DNA of 64,000 nucleotides, taken from NCBI GenBank assembly GCA_910587205.1, contig CAJULZ010000003.1, positions 8,342 through 72,341 on the forward strand. The letters are read 5' to 3'. This stretch comes from an uncultured Oscillospiraceae bacterium (GTDB lineage Bacteria > Bacillota > Clostridia > Oscillospirales > Oscillospiraceae). Of the stretch, positions 23,148-31,701 are shown in pieces; position 1 is the stretch's first letter, and each line of letters begins with the position of its first letter. Below the pieces are notes generated by a model. That model ran no database searches, was not told the origin of the DNA, and saw nothing but the letters and a program-made list of their open reading frames with translations. The position numbers and the translations under genes are program-made.

Positions 23148-25612
23148 TCAGGGGGAAGTCTTCTTGCGCTTCTCGACCTCCCTCTCCACCCACTGACGAT
23201 GTTCGAACATATGGATGAACATATTTTTCGAGATTTCCCTGTCCCCCGCGTCATCCACAATATCGCCAATCGTCACACGCGTGTTCCCATACACGATGTA
23301 GTAGTAGCCGTTACCCCCGTACACAATGATCCCCAGATCAAGCGCTTCATCAAAAACTTCGCGGTAATGATCGTTGCGCTTTTTTTCTTCGCCCCGCTTG
23401 GCGGCGTCCCCGCTGACCCACTTGGTTTCAAAGTACGGCGACGGGAGTTCGTTCCAGTCCTTCCCCTCACGCGCGTACAAATGGAGGCCCGCCCTGTTTG
23501 ATGCGTTTATGTAGCACATCTCCATTTTGCTGATGCCGTCAAAGGTATAAAGCGAATTCCCCGGGACGAGGATAGCCCGCGCCAATCGCCACGTGATCGG
23601 GTTGACGCAGAACACATCGCCCTCCCCGTCTGTCGCAATCCAGTTCTCGATCCATTCTCTCACCGGACTGCCCTCCGGCCCGGCCAGCACGCGGTGATAG
23701 TCGTCCCTTGGCGGGTAATAGGGGCTCCTGGGCCACAGCTGACGCGCGTTCAGGCCGGACAAGTGCTCGCCCAAAAATTCCTCCTGCCCGTTCCTGCCGT
23801 TTATTGCGGCGTATTTGATCAATCGCTCCAAGTCCAGACAGCCGCTGTTGGCAAAGAACCCCCACAGGAGCTTCCCCACGTAGTCGGACAGCCACTTGGG
23901 CCGTCCGCTCATCAACCCGTTCCAACGGGACGGGTTTTGGCACAGATCCTCCGCGAGCTTTTTTGCCGCCTCGGTTATCTTCTGCTTGTATCTGTCCTCC
24001 TGTTGGATCTGCCTGAACTCCTCCGCCCCAAACAGGGCCGTCTTCGGAAGGTCGGTCGTCTTGGCGGCGCTGTACTCCCTCATCCGCTCAACAATTTTCT
24101 CCAAAATCATGTAGCTTTCTTTCAGCTGCGTCTCATTCGCTGTGATCCACTGGCCGAAGCAGCCCTTGTAAGCCTCCTCATACCGGTTCCGCAGGGCGCG
24201 TTTCCTAAGCAGCAGCTTCTGCGCAATCGTGTTACGCTTGATTCCGCCCAGCTTTGTTTCATCAATTACTTTAGAGATTTTTTCCCCCGCCTTATTATAA
24301 TACTCCTCCCGGAGCAGGTAAAAGTGGGCGGGATCAGCTTACCGTTTGCAAGCTTGGCCGCCATATTCTGCCCCATGTGGTCTTGCGCGTGCTTGTAGCA
24401 GCGCCACCTCTTGTAGGGCACGTTTTTTATCTCATCCCGGACGTCCTCCCAAATCTCATCCCGCAGGCCCGCTCTGTAATTCTCCCCCGTATCCGTGCCG
24501 CTTCCCAATCCAAAGGCCTTGAACACATCCTCCAGCCACCAGCCGTAATAGTAGTCGATGGGGATATAGGCGGCCGCCGCGCCAATCGCCGCGTAGCGCT
24601 CGCAGAAGGGCTCCGTGGGCTGGTAATTGGCCAAATTGCTCTTATAGGACGACATCCCGAACTCAAAAATCTTCTCCTGGATCTCAAACAGGATATATTC
24701 CGCCGTCTTTTCAAAAATCTTCTGTTCGCTGCCAATGGGCGTCCGGCCGTCCTCCTGCGCCCCCACCAGCATACACAGGTCGAAGACCGGATCATTCCTA
24801 TCCACCCCGATGCCGCCCGGATAATCCTGCCGGAAGGACTCCCCCACCCGGTCCAGTATCATCAAGTAGTCCAGCTCCTTCAGCGCGGCAAAGCCGTTGC
24901 GCTGGATATTCTTTTTGTGCGTTTCCCGCAAGTTGGGCTTCAGGCAGGAGACGTCGGGCATGAAGATGACGCCCTGGAGGTCCACGTTTTGGATGGAGCG
25001 CATCATATAGCTCAGGTCGATGAACATACCGGAACCGGTGCCGCCGCCGATGCCCGCAAACAGGTAGATCCTGGGGCGGCATTTGCTGGCGTCATAGTTT
25101 TCGCTGATTTTACTGAGCTTCCGCTGGAGCGCGTCATAGATCCGCTGGAAGTTCAGAAAAAGGATCAGCCGCCCGGCCTGCCGGATACCCGCGGCCCCGT
25201 TCATCACGCGGAACGGGGAAAGCGAGTCGTCCAGCCAATCCCGGATCTCATCGGAAATAAAATGCTTGCCGCCGGTGCTCCGCTGGGCCTCCCGGAGCAG
25301 CATGGCCGTATCCGAGCTCTGTATGACGATGGTATCCGCGGGATTTATGCCCCGGCCGGTCCCAATCTTGTCCGTGTCAATCAGGAGATATTCGACGCGG
25401 CCGGCCTCCTCCGGATTGTAGAGCGTCTCCATCTTGTCCTTCAGCGCCAAAACCGCGTCGATGCCCGTGCCGCCCACCCCCACAAACATGAGCGGGACGT
25501 TGTCGAGCTGGACACTCGAGGCCTTGTACGCGCGGAGATGCCTCTTTTTGTCCTGCTCGTCCTTCCACTCCAAATTCACAAACCTATTCCTGTACTCCGC
25601 TTTCCAGTCCAT
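23148..25612 (-). pseudogene. Tubulin/FtsZ-like GTPase (Tubulin_2-like), single-base frameshift
   Basis: The first part (25612 to about 24340) encodes a tubulin-superfamily GTPase: VGVGGTG near residue 45 and the tubulin signature GGGTGSGMF near residue 190, then a long C-terminal region. At about 24335-24345 the reading frame breaks. The old frame ends 24 codons later, while another frame continues without any start codon as DPAHFYLLREEYYNKAGEKI..., coding-like, through to the stop at 23148. One inserted base in AACGGTAAGCTGATCC would join them into about 821 residues. The second part (from an internal ATG at 24110 it reads 320 residues) is therefore the C-terminal domain, not a separate gene. 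Whether this is a real mutation or a sequence error cannot be told here. Confidence 0.82.
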
Positions 25613-25623
25613 TCCTCCACCTC

Positions 25624-27738
25624 CTAAAAGTCAATATCGCAGCTGTGCCCCACAACATCCACCCGCTTTGTCCGGCCGTCCAACCGGGCGGCGACCTGTT
25701 TGTTCTCCTTTTCAAACTGAGCCGTCACCGGCTCGCCCCCAAGCACGCCCGATTGGGGGCTCCCATTTCCGCTTAAATACAGCACCGTTGTCTCCCCGTT
25801 CCAACGGATTGACACCGTGATCTTCCTCTGTGCCAGCAGGATAAACACCACCACCGCCACAGCGGCGATCAGCACCGCGGCCCCGGCGCCCACGAGGAGG
25901 ATGAGCAGATGCGCTCCGGGGATCGGGACCTCCACAGTCTCCCCGGTTGTGCGGTTCAGCATTACAGCGGTCTTTGCGCCCGCGCCCCCGCACTCCAGCA
26001 CAAAGCATGTCCCGTCCTCCGAAAGCTCCATCGGGATGTCGGGGCCCGTCTCCGCCCCCTGCTCGTCCAGCAGCCGGACTGCCCAATCGTCGTTCAGATA
26101 CTTTTTCGCCGCCTCCGCGGGGACGTCGGCCCGCCCTTCGGGCAGCTCCGAATAGGGCCGCAGCTCCAGGGCGATGCCGGTGGGAAAACGCCGGGCGGCT
26201 CCGCCCGCGTAGGATACCTCCGGCACTGTTATGGTGATGGTCTCCTGACGTCCGAATTTGGAAACACCGCCGGGAATCTGGGGCTGATCCGTGTCGTCAT
26301 AAACTAAGTGGAGCGTCAGGAAGCTGTCCCCCACGCGGCTTGCCGTAACGCCGCATTGAAACCTGCCCTCATCCAGCTCGACGGCGGCGCGGTTGCCATC
26401 CCCGCCCGGTTCGGCGCTCACCCAGGCCTCCATCGTAAGGCCGCAGGCAGTCCGTCCCGTTATCTGCTTCCCTGTGGAATCCACAACGCTGCCCTCCAGC
26501 ACCACCGTGGAACCCAGCGCCTTGGTAACGCTCTGCTTGTCCACCGAAATTTTCAGGTCGCTGTACGTCAAGAAATCCAGCGTAAAGCGGCACTCTTCCT
26601 TAATGCTGGTCTGCAAACAGTAGGTCCCTGCGGGCGGGTTGATCAGCTTGACGTTCACCGTATAAATGGAACCGCTGCAATCCGCCCGCTGCGGCGCCCC
26701 ATCTCTTGTCACAAACAGCGCCCCATCCTCGGCCAGCCGCCTCGCGGCCTGCCTGCACCGGGCCGGGTCCTCGATCTCGGGCATCACGGTTATGTTGACC
26801 TCCGCGGTCCCCTCCGGCACAGCAAATTCGAACCCGGCGTCCAGCTCCACCTGCTCCCTCGTCACCGTGGTGGTATCCCAAATCGATTCAAAAAATTCCG
26901 TATAGGCCCCTTTGAAATTTTGGAGCGTGTCCTTGGTCCAATCCATCGATATGGTCCCCGCCCGGGTCCCCATCCCCTCCCGGCCCAGCTCGTTCAGCCT
27001 GCTGCAAAAGTCCTCCAGGCAGGTAAACACGGCCCGGATGCCCTCCTGCTGCCCGCTCCCAACCTTCGTCCCGTTGTAGGTGAGAACGTTTCCGTCCCCG
27101 TCATAGGTCACGAAGGTATTCTTTGTATCCTCGTCCGGCATGATTGCCCAGAATTTGCAGTCGTCCGGGAAGTCCCCGGCAATATCCGGCACCCGCTTGC
27201 CGGAGGCGATGATATCGTCAATGCGGGACTGGCCGCCCGGCAGGTCAATCAGCCCGTCCGTGATAAAAAGCACCGTCTGGCTGCACGCCCCGCTGTCCTC
27301 CCGCATTGCGGCCAGGGTCTCGGCGCAGGTCCGGAGCGCCTCTTCAATATTCGTGAAAGGTTCATATCCCAACTCAGAAAGGGCGTTTTTTATCTTCTGC
27401 TTGGCCTCCCCATTCCCTGTCTGGATCTCCCACCAGCCAGTCCCCCCGTTCTCCAGCGCGTCCGTCTGGGGGCACCGGCCTGCGAAGGGGATCACCGCAA
27501 TTTTATAGGGCATCAGCCGCGTGGGGACCTTCACCAGAAAGTCGGCAACCATCCCTTTGAGGCGGTCGTCGGCATTCTTCATGGACGGGCTCATATCGTA
27601 CATGATGACAAAATGATTTTCCGGCGCTCCGTCCTGCCCTGCCGGCCGTGGCGCGGCCCCGGAGCACGATGTGACCAACAGCGTCACGGCACACAGCCAC
27701 AGCGCCGCCAGCGGCGCGGCTTTTTCCCTCAGACGCAT
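25624..27738 (-). CDS. vWA-domain lipoprotein with C-terminal membrane span
   Basis: 704 residues from the ATG at 27738 (GGAGGG upstream). Lipobox LVTSC gives a lipid-anchored N-terminus. A von Willebrand A domain follows, with the MIDAS motif DMSPSMK near residue 45 and further metal-site positions in VLFITDGLID. Middle Ig-like or beta-sandwich regions come next, then a membrane span (LLILLVGAGAAVLIAAVAVVVFILL) near residue 625 and a roughly 60-residue tail. The mature protein would lie outside the cell with its tail in the cytoplasm, a plausible link between envelope and the tubulin-like protein encoded 11 bases downstream. Confidence 0.88.
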   Translation of the reverse strand: MRLREKAAPLAALWLCAVTLLVTSCSGAAPRPAGQDGAPENHFVIMYDMSPSMKNADDRLKGMVADFLVKVPTRLMPYKIAVIPFAGRCPQTDALENGGTGWWEIQTGNGEAKQKIKNALSELGYEPFTNIEEALRTCAETLAAMREDSGACSQTVLFITDGLIDLPGGQSRIDDIIASGKRVPDIAGDFPDDCKFWAIMPDEDTKNTFVTYDGDGNVLTYNGTKVGSGQQEGIRAVFTCLEDFCSRLNELGREGMGTRAGTISMDWTKDTLQNFKGAYTEFFESIWDTTTVTREQVELDAGFEFAVPEGTAEVNITVMPEIEDPARCRQAARRLAEDGALFVTRDGAPQRADCSGSIYTVNVKLINPPAGTYCLQTSIKEECRFTLDFLTYSDLKISVDKQSVTKALGSTVVLEGSVVDSTGKQITGRTACGLTMEAWVSAEPGGDGNRAAVELDEGRFQCGVTASRVGDSFLTLHLVYDDTDQPQIPGGVSKFGRQETITITVPEVSYAGGAARRFPTGIALELRPYSELPEGRADVPAEAAKKYLNDDWAVRLLDEQGAETGPDIPMELSEDGTCFVLECGGAGAKTAVMLNRTTGETVEVPIPGAHLLILLVGAGAAVLIAAVAVVVFILLAQRKITVSIRWNGETTVLYLSGNGSPQSGVLGGEPVTAQFEKENKQVAARLDGRTKRVDVVGHSCDIDF

Positions 27739-27768
27739 CCAAATCCCTCCTGTCCTTTTCACGCGCAA

Positions 27769-29025
27769 TCAGCCGATGTCCAAGCGCAGCACAAGCGCCG
27801 TCTGCCCCGGCGCCGCTTCCCATTTCACAGTCCCATTGCCCGTCACAATGCAGTAATATCCCAGGTCATCCTCCCCGGCATAACAATGGTAGGCGATGTC
27901 CGGCCCCGTTTTGACCATGCACTTTGGCAGCTCAGGCATGTCGCTGGCGGAAAGGGCCTGTTTTATCACAGCTTCGTCGGCCTGGACGGTCCTGTCGTCC
28001 GCCGATTCCCAAAACAGCTCGTACCGCGCCGCCCCTCTCAGCTTCTCCAAAAGCGCCCGATCCCGGCTTTCCGAACCGCGGAGCATATCCAGGTCAAATG
28101 CGATCCGTTCGCCTGGGTAATAAAAGTCCACGGTTTCCCCCGCCTCGGCGAACTCCTCCTGCTCGTTCAAGACATCCCTGTAGGACAGCTCCCAATTGTT
28201 ATTCCACCGGAGCAGGACGGTTTTGTCCCGCATCCCCAGCTTGTTTTCCGTGCCGCAGATGGTGTAATCGAGCGGCGCGCCGGTCCCGCCGAAGCGGTAC
28301 TGGAAGGCGGGGGAATAATCGCCCTCTTTCCCCGCCGGGGCGTTGCCCAGCAGAGCCGGATCATATTTCTTTACAACCGTCTCCTCCCCCAGCGCGACCA
28401 GCGGGTCGGCAAACCGGACGGTGACGTCGGGGTACAGCGGCCTCACCGTCAACTTGATCGGCCCGGCTCCCCTCTTTTGGCACGCGATATAGCGCGGTAA
28501 ATCGAGCAAAATTATTTTTCTCGGCAATTCTACCGGCTCTATGCCAACAATTTCATATTGGACATCACGGTCCCTCGGCACGCCGCCATCCTCTAAAACG
28601 ACGGTGACGTAAATATCAGGTTCAATCTCGTCAAAATTCATTAGGCCGGCTTTCTCAAACTCTTTGCTGCGCTCCGCCGGTCTGCTGACCGCAACGCCCA
28701 CCGCGACATTCACCCACGCGGCGACTACGTACAGCACTGCCAGCCCCACAATCCTGGCCCTCCTGGCGGTTCGGGATCTGTCGGACCATATCTTTCCCGC
28801 GGCCTTCTTTACAACCGGCACTAACAGCACAATGAAATCAAGAGTCCCCGTCCCCAGCGCGCTTAGCATGCTCCACCAAGCCGCAACCGCGGTGTAAATA
28901 TACCATTGGCCTATCAATTTATAAATATGTGGCCCGAACTGATAACCCAAACCCGCGCATAGGAACATCAATACCCCAAAAAAGATTCCGAACCCTGCTC
29001 CGCGGTTCTCTGAGTTCTCCGCCAT
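27769..29025 (-). CDS. Membrane protein, first gene of the tubulin/vWA operon
   Basis: 418 residues from the ATG at 29025, preceded by GGGAGGG; an ORF extension of 48 codons upstream has no ribosome-binding site. Three hydrophobic spans in the first 130 residues (GIFFGVLMFLCAGLGY, TLDFIVLLVPVV, IVGLAVLYVVAAWVNVAVGV) are followed by a roughly 290-residue beta-rich extracytoplasmic region. No family recognised. It is separated by 30 bases from the vWA gene. Together they look like the membrane module of the system. Confidence 0.78.
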   Translation of the reverse strand: MAENSENRGAGFGIFFGVLMFLCAGLGYQFGPHIYKLIGQWYIYTAVAAWWSMLSALGTGTLDFIVLLVPVVKKAAGKIWSDRSRTARRARIVGLAVLYVVAAWVNVAVGVAVSRPAERSKEFEKAGLMNFDEIEPDIYVTVVLEDGGVPRDRDVQYEIVGIEPVELPRKIILLDLPRYIACQKRGAGPIKLTVRPLYPDVTVRFADPLVALGEETVVKKYDPALLGNAPAGKEGDYSPAFQYRFGGTGAPLDYTICGTENKLGMRDKTVLLRWNNNWELSYRDVLNEQEEFAEAGETVDFYYPGERIAFDLDMLRGSESRDRALLEKLRGAARYELFWESADDRTVQADEAVIKQALSASDMPELPKCMVKTGPDIAYHCYAGEDDLGYYCIVTGNGTVKWEAAPGQTALVLRLDIG

Positions 29026-29190
29026 TGCAATCCCTCCCACCACAGGCCATATTTGATCAATCTTTTCCTGGCAAATCGCTGCTGTCTCCCCTGTTTCATT
29101 AAATTTACAGCCTCTTCCAGCTCTTCCCGTTCCGGACAGCCCTGCTTCTTTTCGTTTGTATCTTTTCACAATCGAAAATTAAAAATATAG

Positions 29191-29243
29191 TTTGTAGATA
29201 ATCATATCAAAATTTTCGACAAAAAGCAACAGTTTTCTACAAA
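29191..29243 (-). promoter_or_regulatory. Promoter of the tubulin/vWA operon flanked by inverted repeats
   Basis: On the minus strand TTGCTT, 17 bases, TATGAT. It is bracketed by an 8-bp inverted repeat, TTTGTAGA (29191-29198) and TCTACAAA (29236-29243). The segment is much more AT-rich than its surroundings. The flanking repeats could be operator half-sites. Nothing else is apparent in 29026-29300. Confidence 0.55.
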
Positions 29244-29305
29244 GGCATCCACTGGCTGCCCACACGCCCAGTCCGGCCCCTTTGCCCTCCACACCCGCGC
29301 AAAAA

Positions 29306-29353
29306 GACGGGGACGTTTTGCGCAGCCCAAAAGCTGCCCAAAACGTCCCCGTC
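29306..29353 (-). terminator. Terminator of the B3/B4-domain gene
   Basis: 15-bp perfect stem (GACGGGGACGTTTTG and complement) with a nested GCAGC/GCTGC hairpin, followed on the minus strand by TTTTT. Confidence 0.85.
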
Positions 29354-29423
29354 GGTCCTCGGGTTTTATATCTTGCAGGATGCAAACTCCTTGAATTCCC
29401 TGATCGCGGCAGGGAAACGGCGC

Positions 29424-30152
29424 TCATTCCTGGATTAAAATCTCCCGGCTGGCGCTGTCCACTACGCCCTTGGTCACGATCCTGGCCCCGGTATACTTTT
29501 CCAGCAGCCCGGCCAGCTCGTCCAGTGCGGCCCTCAAATCCCCCATCCGCTCCGGGTCCACGCACTCCATGGCGATGAACTCGGCGGTGGTGGCATCCTT
29601 CACCGCGGTGCGCTTGCCGTCCCGCCAGTTCCAGCAGCGGCACACCACACCGGAGGCGTCATAATAGGCCAGCTCGCCGGGCCGGGGGGGATCGGGCTCG
29701 TCCGCGCCAAGGGGCGTAAAGTCCTCGCCGCCTGCCATCACACCCAGATGCAGGTCGCCGTCAAAGGCGTCCATATCCTCCGCGCCGATGGGCAGGGCGT
29801 ATTTCAGCGAGATGGCGTTGGTGATGTCCACCGTGGGGGCGATAGAGCCCACCGGTTCCCCCTTGGACACCCGCTTCAGCAGCGCCTCAATGGAGCACCG
29901 GGCCCCCTTCTTGGTGGGAAATTTCTGGTACGCCTCCCGCCACACCGCCACCGGTCGGTTTTGGGACAGGGCAACGCCCTCGTCTAAGTGAGCCAAGGCG
30001 GCTGCGTTGGCGTCCTTCAGCAGCTGGGACACCTCCGCGGCCTGCTCCGGGGAGAACTGGGCAGCCTCGTTGATGCCCTCCACTATGAGCACACCGATGG
30101 CAGCGTCGGGGAACAGTTCCCAAAAAGAGGGATCAGCAATAAACTTCTTCAT
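29424..30152 (-). CDS. B3/B4-domain protein (PheRS beta-like tRNA-editing fold)
   Basis: 242 residues. The whole protein reads as a stand-alone B3/B4 domain like that of the phenylalanyl-tRNA synthetase beta chain (VAVWREAYQKFPTKKGARCSIEALLKRV, TVDITNAISLKYALPIGAED, CRCWNWRDGKRTAVKDAT). Such free-standing proteins may edit mischarged tRNA or bind amino acids. AGGAGG precedes the ATG. A MITE-like repeat ends 34 bases upstream, so the promoter region has been interrupted or donated by it. Confidence 0.82.
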   Translation of the reverse strand: MKKFIADPSFWELFPDAAIGVLIVEGINEAAQFSPEQAAEVSQLLKDANAAALAHLDEGVALSQNRPVAVWREAYQKFPTKKGARCSIEALLKRVSKGEPVGSIAPTVDITNAISLKYALPIGAEDMDAFDGDLHLGVMAGGEDFTPLGADEPDPPRPGELAYYDASGVVCRCWNWRDGKRTAVKDATTAEFIAMECVDPERMGDLRAALDELAGLLEKYTGARIVTKGVVDSASREILIQE

Positions 30153-30185
30153 GATAGAATCCTCCTAAAATATTTTCCGCCGGCC

Positions 30186-30352
30186 TTAGGCGCTGTTTAA
30201 AAGTTGGAAATATGCCCGGCGGGGAGGGATTTTTTCGCCAGACAAAGCCAGTTTGACGCAGGAACACTTTGTGTATTCCAATAAAAATTGGCAAAGTATG
30301 GCAAAAAAAGAGCCTCCGTTTGGGTGTGTTGACATTTTTCAAACAAGCCTTA
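30186..30352. repeat. MITE-like repeat, copy 2
   Basis: 167 bp, inverted relative to copy 1 at 6111-6278. Ends TTAGGCGCTGTTT and, read inward from the right, CTAAGGCTTGTTTG; TTA flanks both sides. The internal hairpin persists with one base change (GGAACAC...GTATTCC). The strong similarity with few indels suggests recent mobility. No transposase gene is in the window. Confidence 0.8.
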
Positions 30353-30593
30353 GCCTGCGCCAAGACCGGATGCGAGCGTCCGGTCTTCTCCCATCGGGCC
30401 TCCGCCCGTAAAACACACCGCCTTCCTGCCCGCAAAAATATAACGCCAGGCCCCCCTATCTTCTGTGGCCTAACGATAGAAGGTCTGGCGTCCCCCCTTT
30501 ACCCGGCGGCAAAGGGTTTCCTGTATTCTTTTTTGGATTGTTTTGTATCATACCATGGGCCGGGGAAAATGTCAACCGCTTTTTCCCCGCGCC

Positions 30594-30648
30594 GGGCGGC
30601 CCCAAATATCCTGCATGATATATCATACAGGATATTTGGGGGCCCGCC
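30594..30648. repeat. 55-bp near-perfect palindrome
   Basis: Arms of about 26 bases (inner part AAATATCCTG.ATGATA) meet at ATATAT; only a few mismatches in the GC outer part. It lies 37 bases past the stop of the DUF2804 gene on the minus strand. There is no T-run, so it may be a processing hairpin or a cruciform/insertion scar rather than a normal terminator. The rest of 30353-30684 holds a small hairpin at 30362-30387 and no gene. Confidence 0.65.
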
Positions 30649-30684
30649 GTGGGTCCTGCCCGGCGGAGCCGCGCCCCCGCAGGA

Positions 30685-31698
30685 TCACCACCGGTTGACC
30701 GCGTGCTCAATGAACCCCAGCAGATCATGGAATTCCACCCGGCCCCCATCCGTCTCCACCCAGCCGTCAAACAGGCCGAACACCTGATTACAGTGGGTAT
30801 CTATCACCAGAAGTTTATTCTCTGTGTAATTGTCGTAGATGGGGCGGAAGCAGAGCTCCATCGCCCTCTTTCCCGCCTCCCCCTTGATATGCCAGGAGTC
30901 CATAAACCCGCCCTCCCGCTCCACCCGGAGCGTGCCCAGCTTGTAGGCCTTCCGCCGATAGAAGTACACATTTTCCGTGGCGCAGCGCAAATCGCCAAAG
31001 CCCCAGCCGATGTTGAAGGCAAAGTCCGCGCCGTCCACCTGAGCGGTGAGGTTCCCCCACCACCACTCATGTCGGTAGGGCCAGATCCCCCGGCCCCAGT
31101 CCAGCACGCCGGACGCGCCGTCCAGATCCACCCGCAGGTCCCCAAACCGGGCAAAACCGCGGGCTGTATAGTAGTTTTCCTTGTAGTTGAGGTAAAACTG
31201 GCGGGGCCGCCGGAAGGGGGTGGCGATGACCAGCTTCTGGTTGTCCGGGTCGTTTTCCAGCTCCAGGCGGACGGACACATCCCCCCACCGCCCGCTCCTT
31301 CCCTGAAATGTAAGCCGCCGCGCCCGGTCCGTCACCTCAAAGCGCATATGGAAATCCTTGTCCCGGAACTCGTTGACGCTGGGCTGTTCCGGATCCCGGT
31401 CCAGGGTGGGGATGTGGAACAGCTTCATGCGGCCGACTTCCCGCTTCTCCCCGGTATCCAGGCTGAACAGGGCGGCGGCGACATTGCAAGCGTAGGACAC
31501 GTGGCCGATGGTGAGCTGCACCACCCAGCGATCCTTGATGAACTGGTAGAAGTTCCACTCCTTCAGGTTGAAAGGGGTTTTACGGGCCTGTTCCCGGTTG
31601 TAGTGATAATTCATCCGGCTGGCCCAGCCGGGCCGGTAAAGCCGGCCCAAGCCATCCAGCAGGACGATCTTTTGCCCGCCTTTGAGCCTGTACTGCAC
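30685..31698 (-). CDS. DUF2804 family protein
   Basis: 337 residues, GTG start at 31698, four bases after the stop of the MFS gene. Aromatic-rich beta protein with typical DUF2804 stretches (VLLDGLGRLYRPGWA, WNFYQFIKDRWVVQLTIGHVSYACN, GHEWWWG-like PYRHEWWWGNLTAQVDG). Related folds include lipocalin-like tocopherol cyclase and hydroxyneurosporene-synthase-type domains. Its function is not established. The coupling to an MFS transporter suggests a shared small-molecule substrate. Confidence 0.78.
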   Translation of the reverse strand: MQYRLKGGQKIVLLDGLGRLYRPGWASRMNYHYNREQARKTPFNLKEWNFYQFIKDRWVVQLTIGHVSYACNVAAALFSLDTGEKREVGRMKLFHIPTLDRDPEQPSVNEFRDKDFHMRFEVTDRARRLTFQGRSGRWGDVSVRLELENDPDNQKLVIATPFRRPRQFYLNYKENYYTARGFARFGDLRVDLDGASGVLDWGRGIWPYRHEWWWGNLTAQVDGADFAFNIGWGFGDLRCATENVYFYRRKAYKLGTLRVEREGGFMDSWHIKGEAGKRAMELCFRPIYDNYTENKLLVIDTHCNQVFGLFDGWVETDGGRVEFHDLLGFIEHAVNRW

Positions 31699-31701
31699 CG
31701 C

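Noticed and set aside
23148..24110. 320-codon frame as an independent gene
   Set aside because: The same frame is open and protein-like for about 75 codons upstream of its ATG and joins the tubulin-like gene after a one-base correction.
26308..28500. 730-codon plus-strand frame over the vWA and membrane protein genes
   Set aside because: Antisense shadow with Pro/Arg/His-rich composition. The minus-strand genes have domains, signal sequences and ribosome sites.
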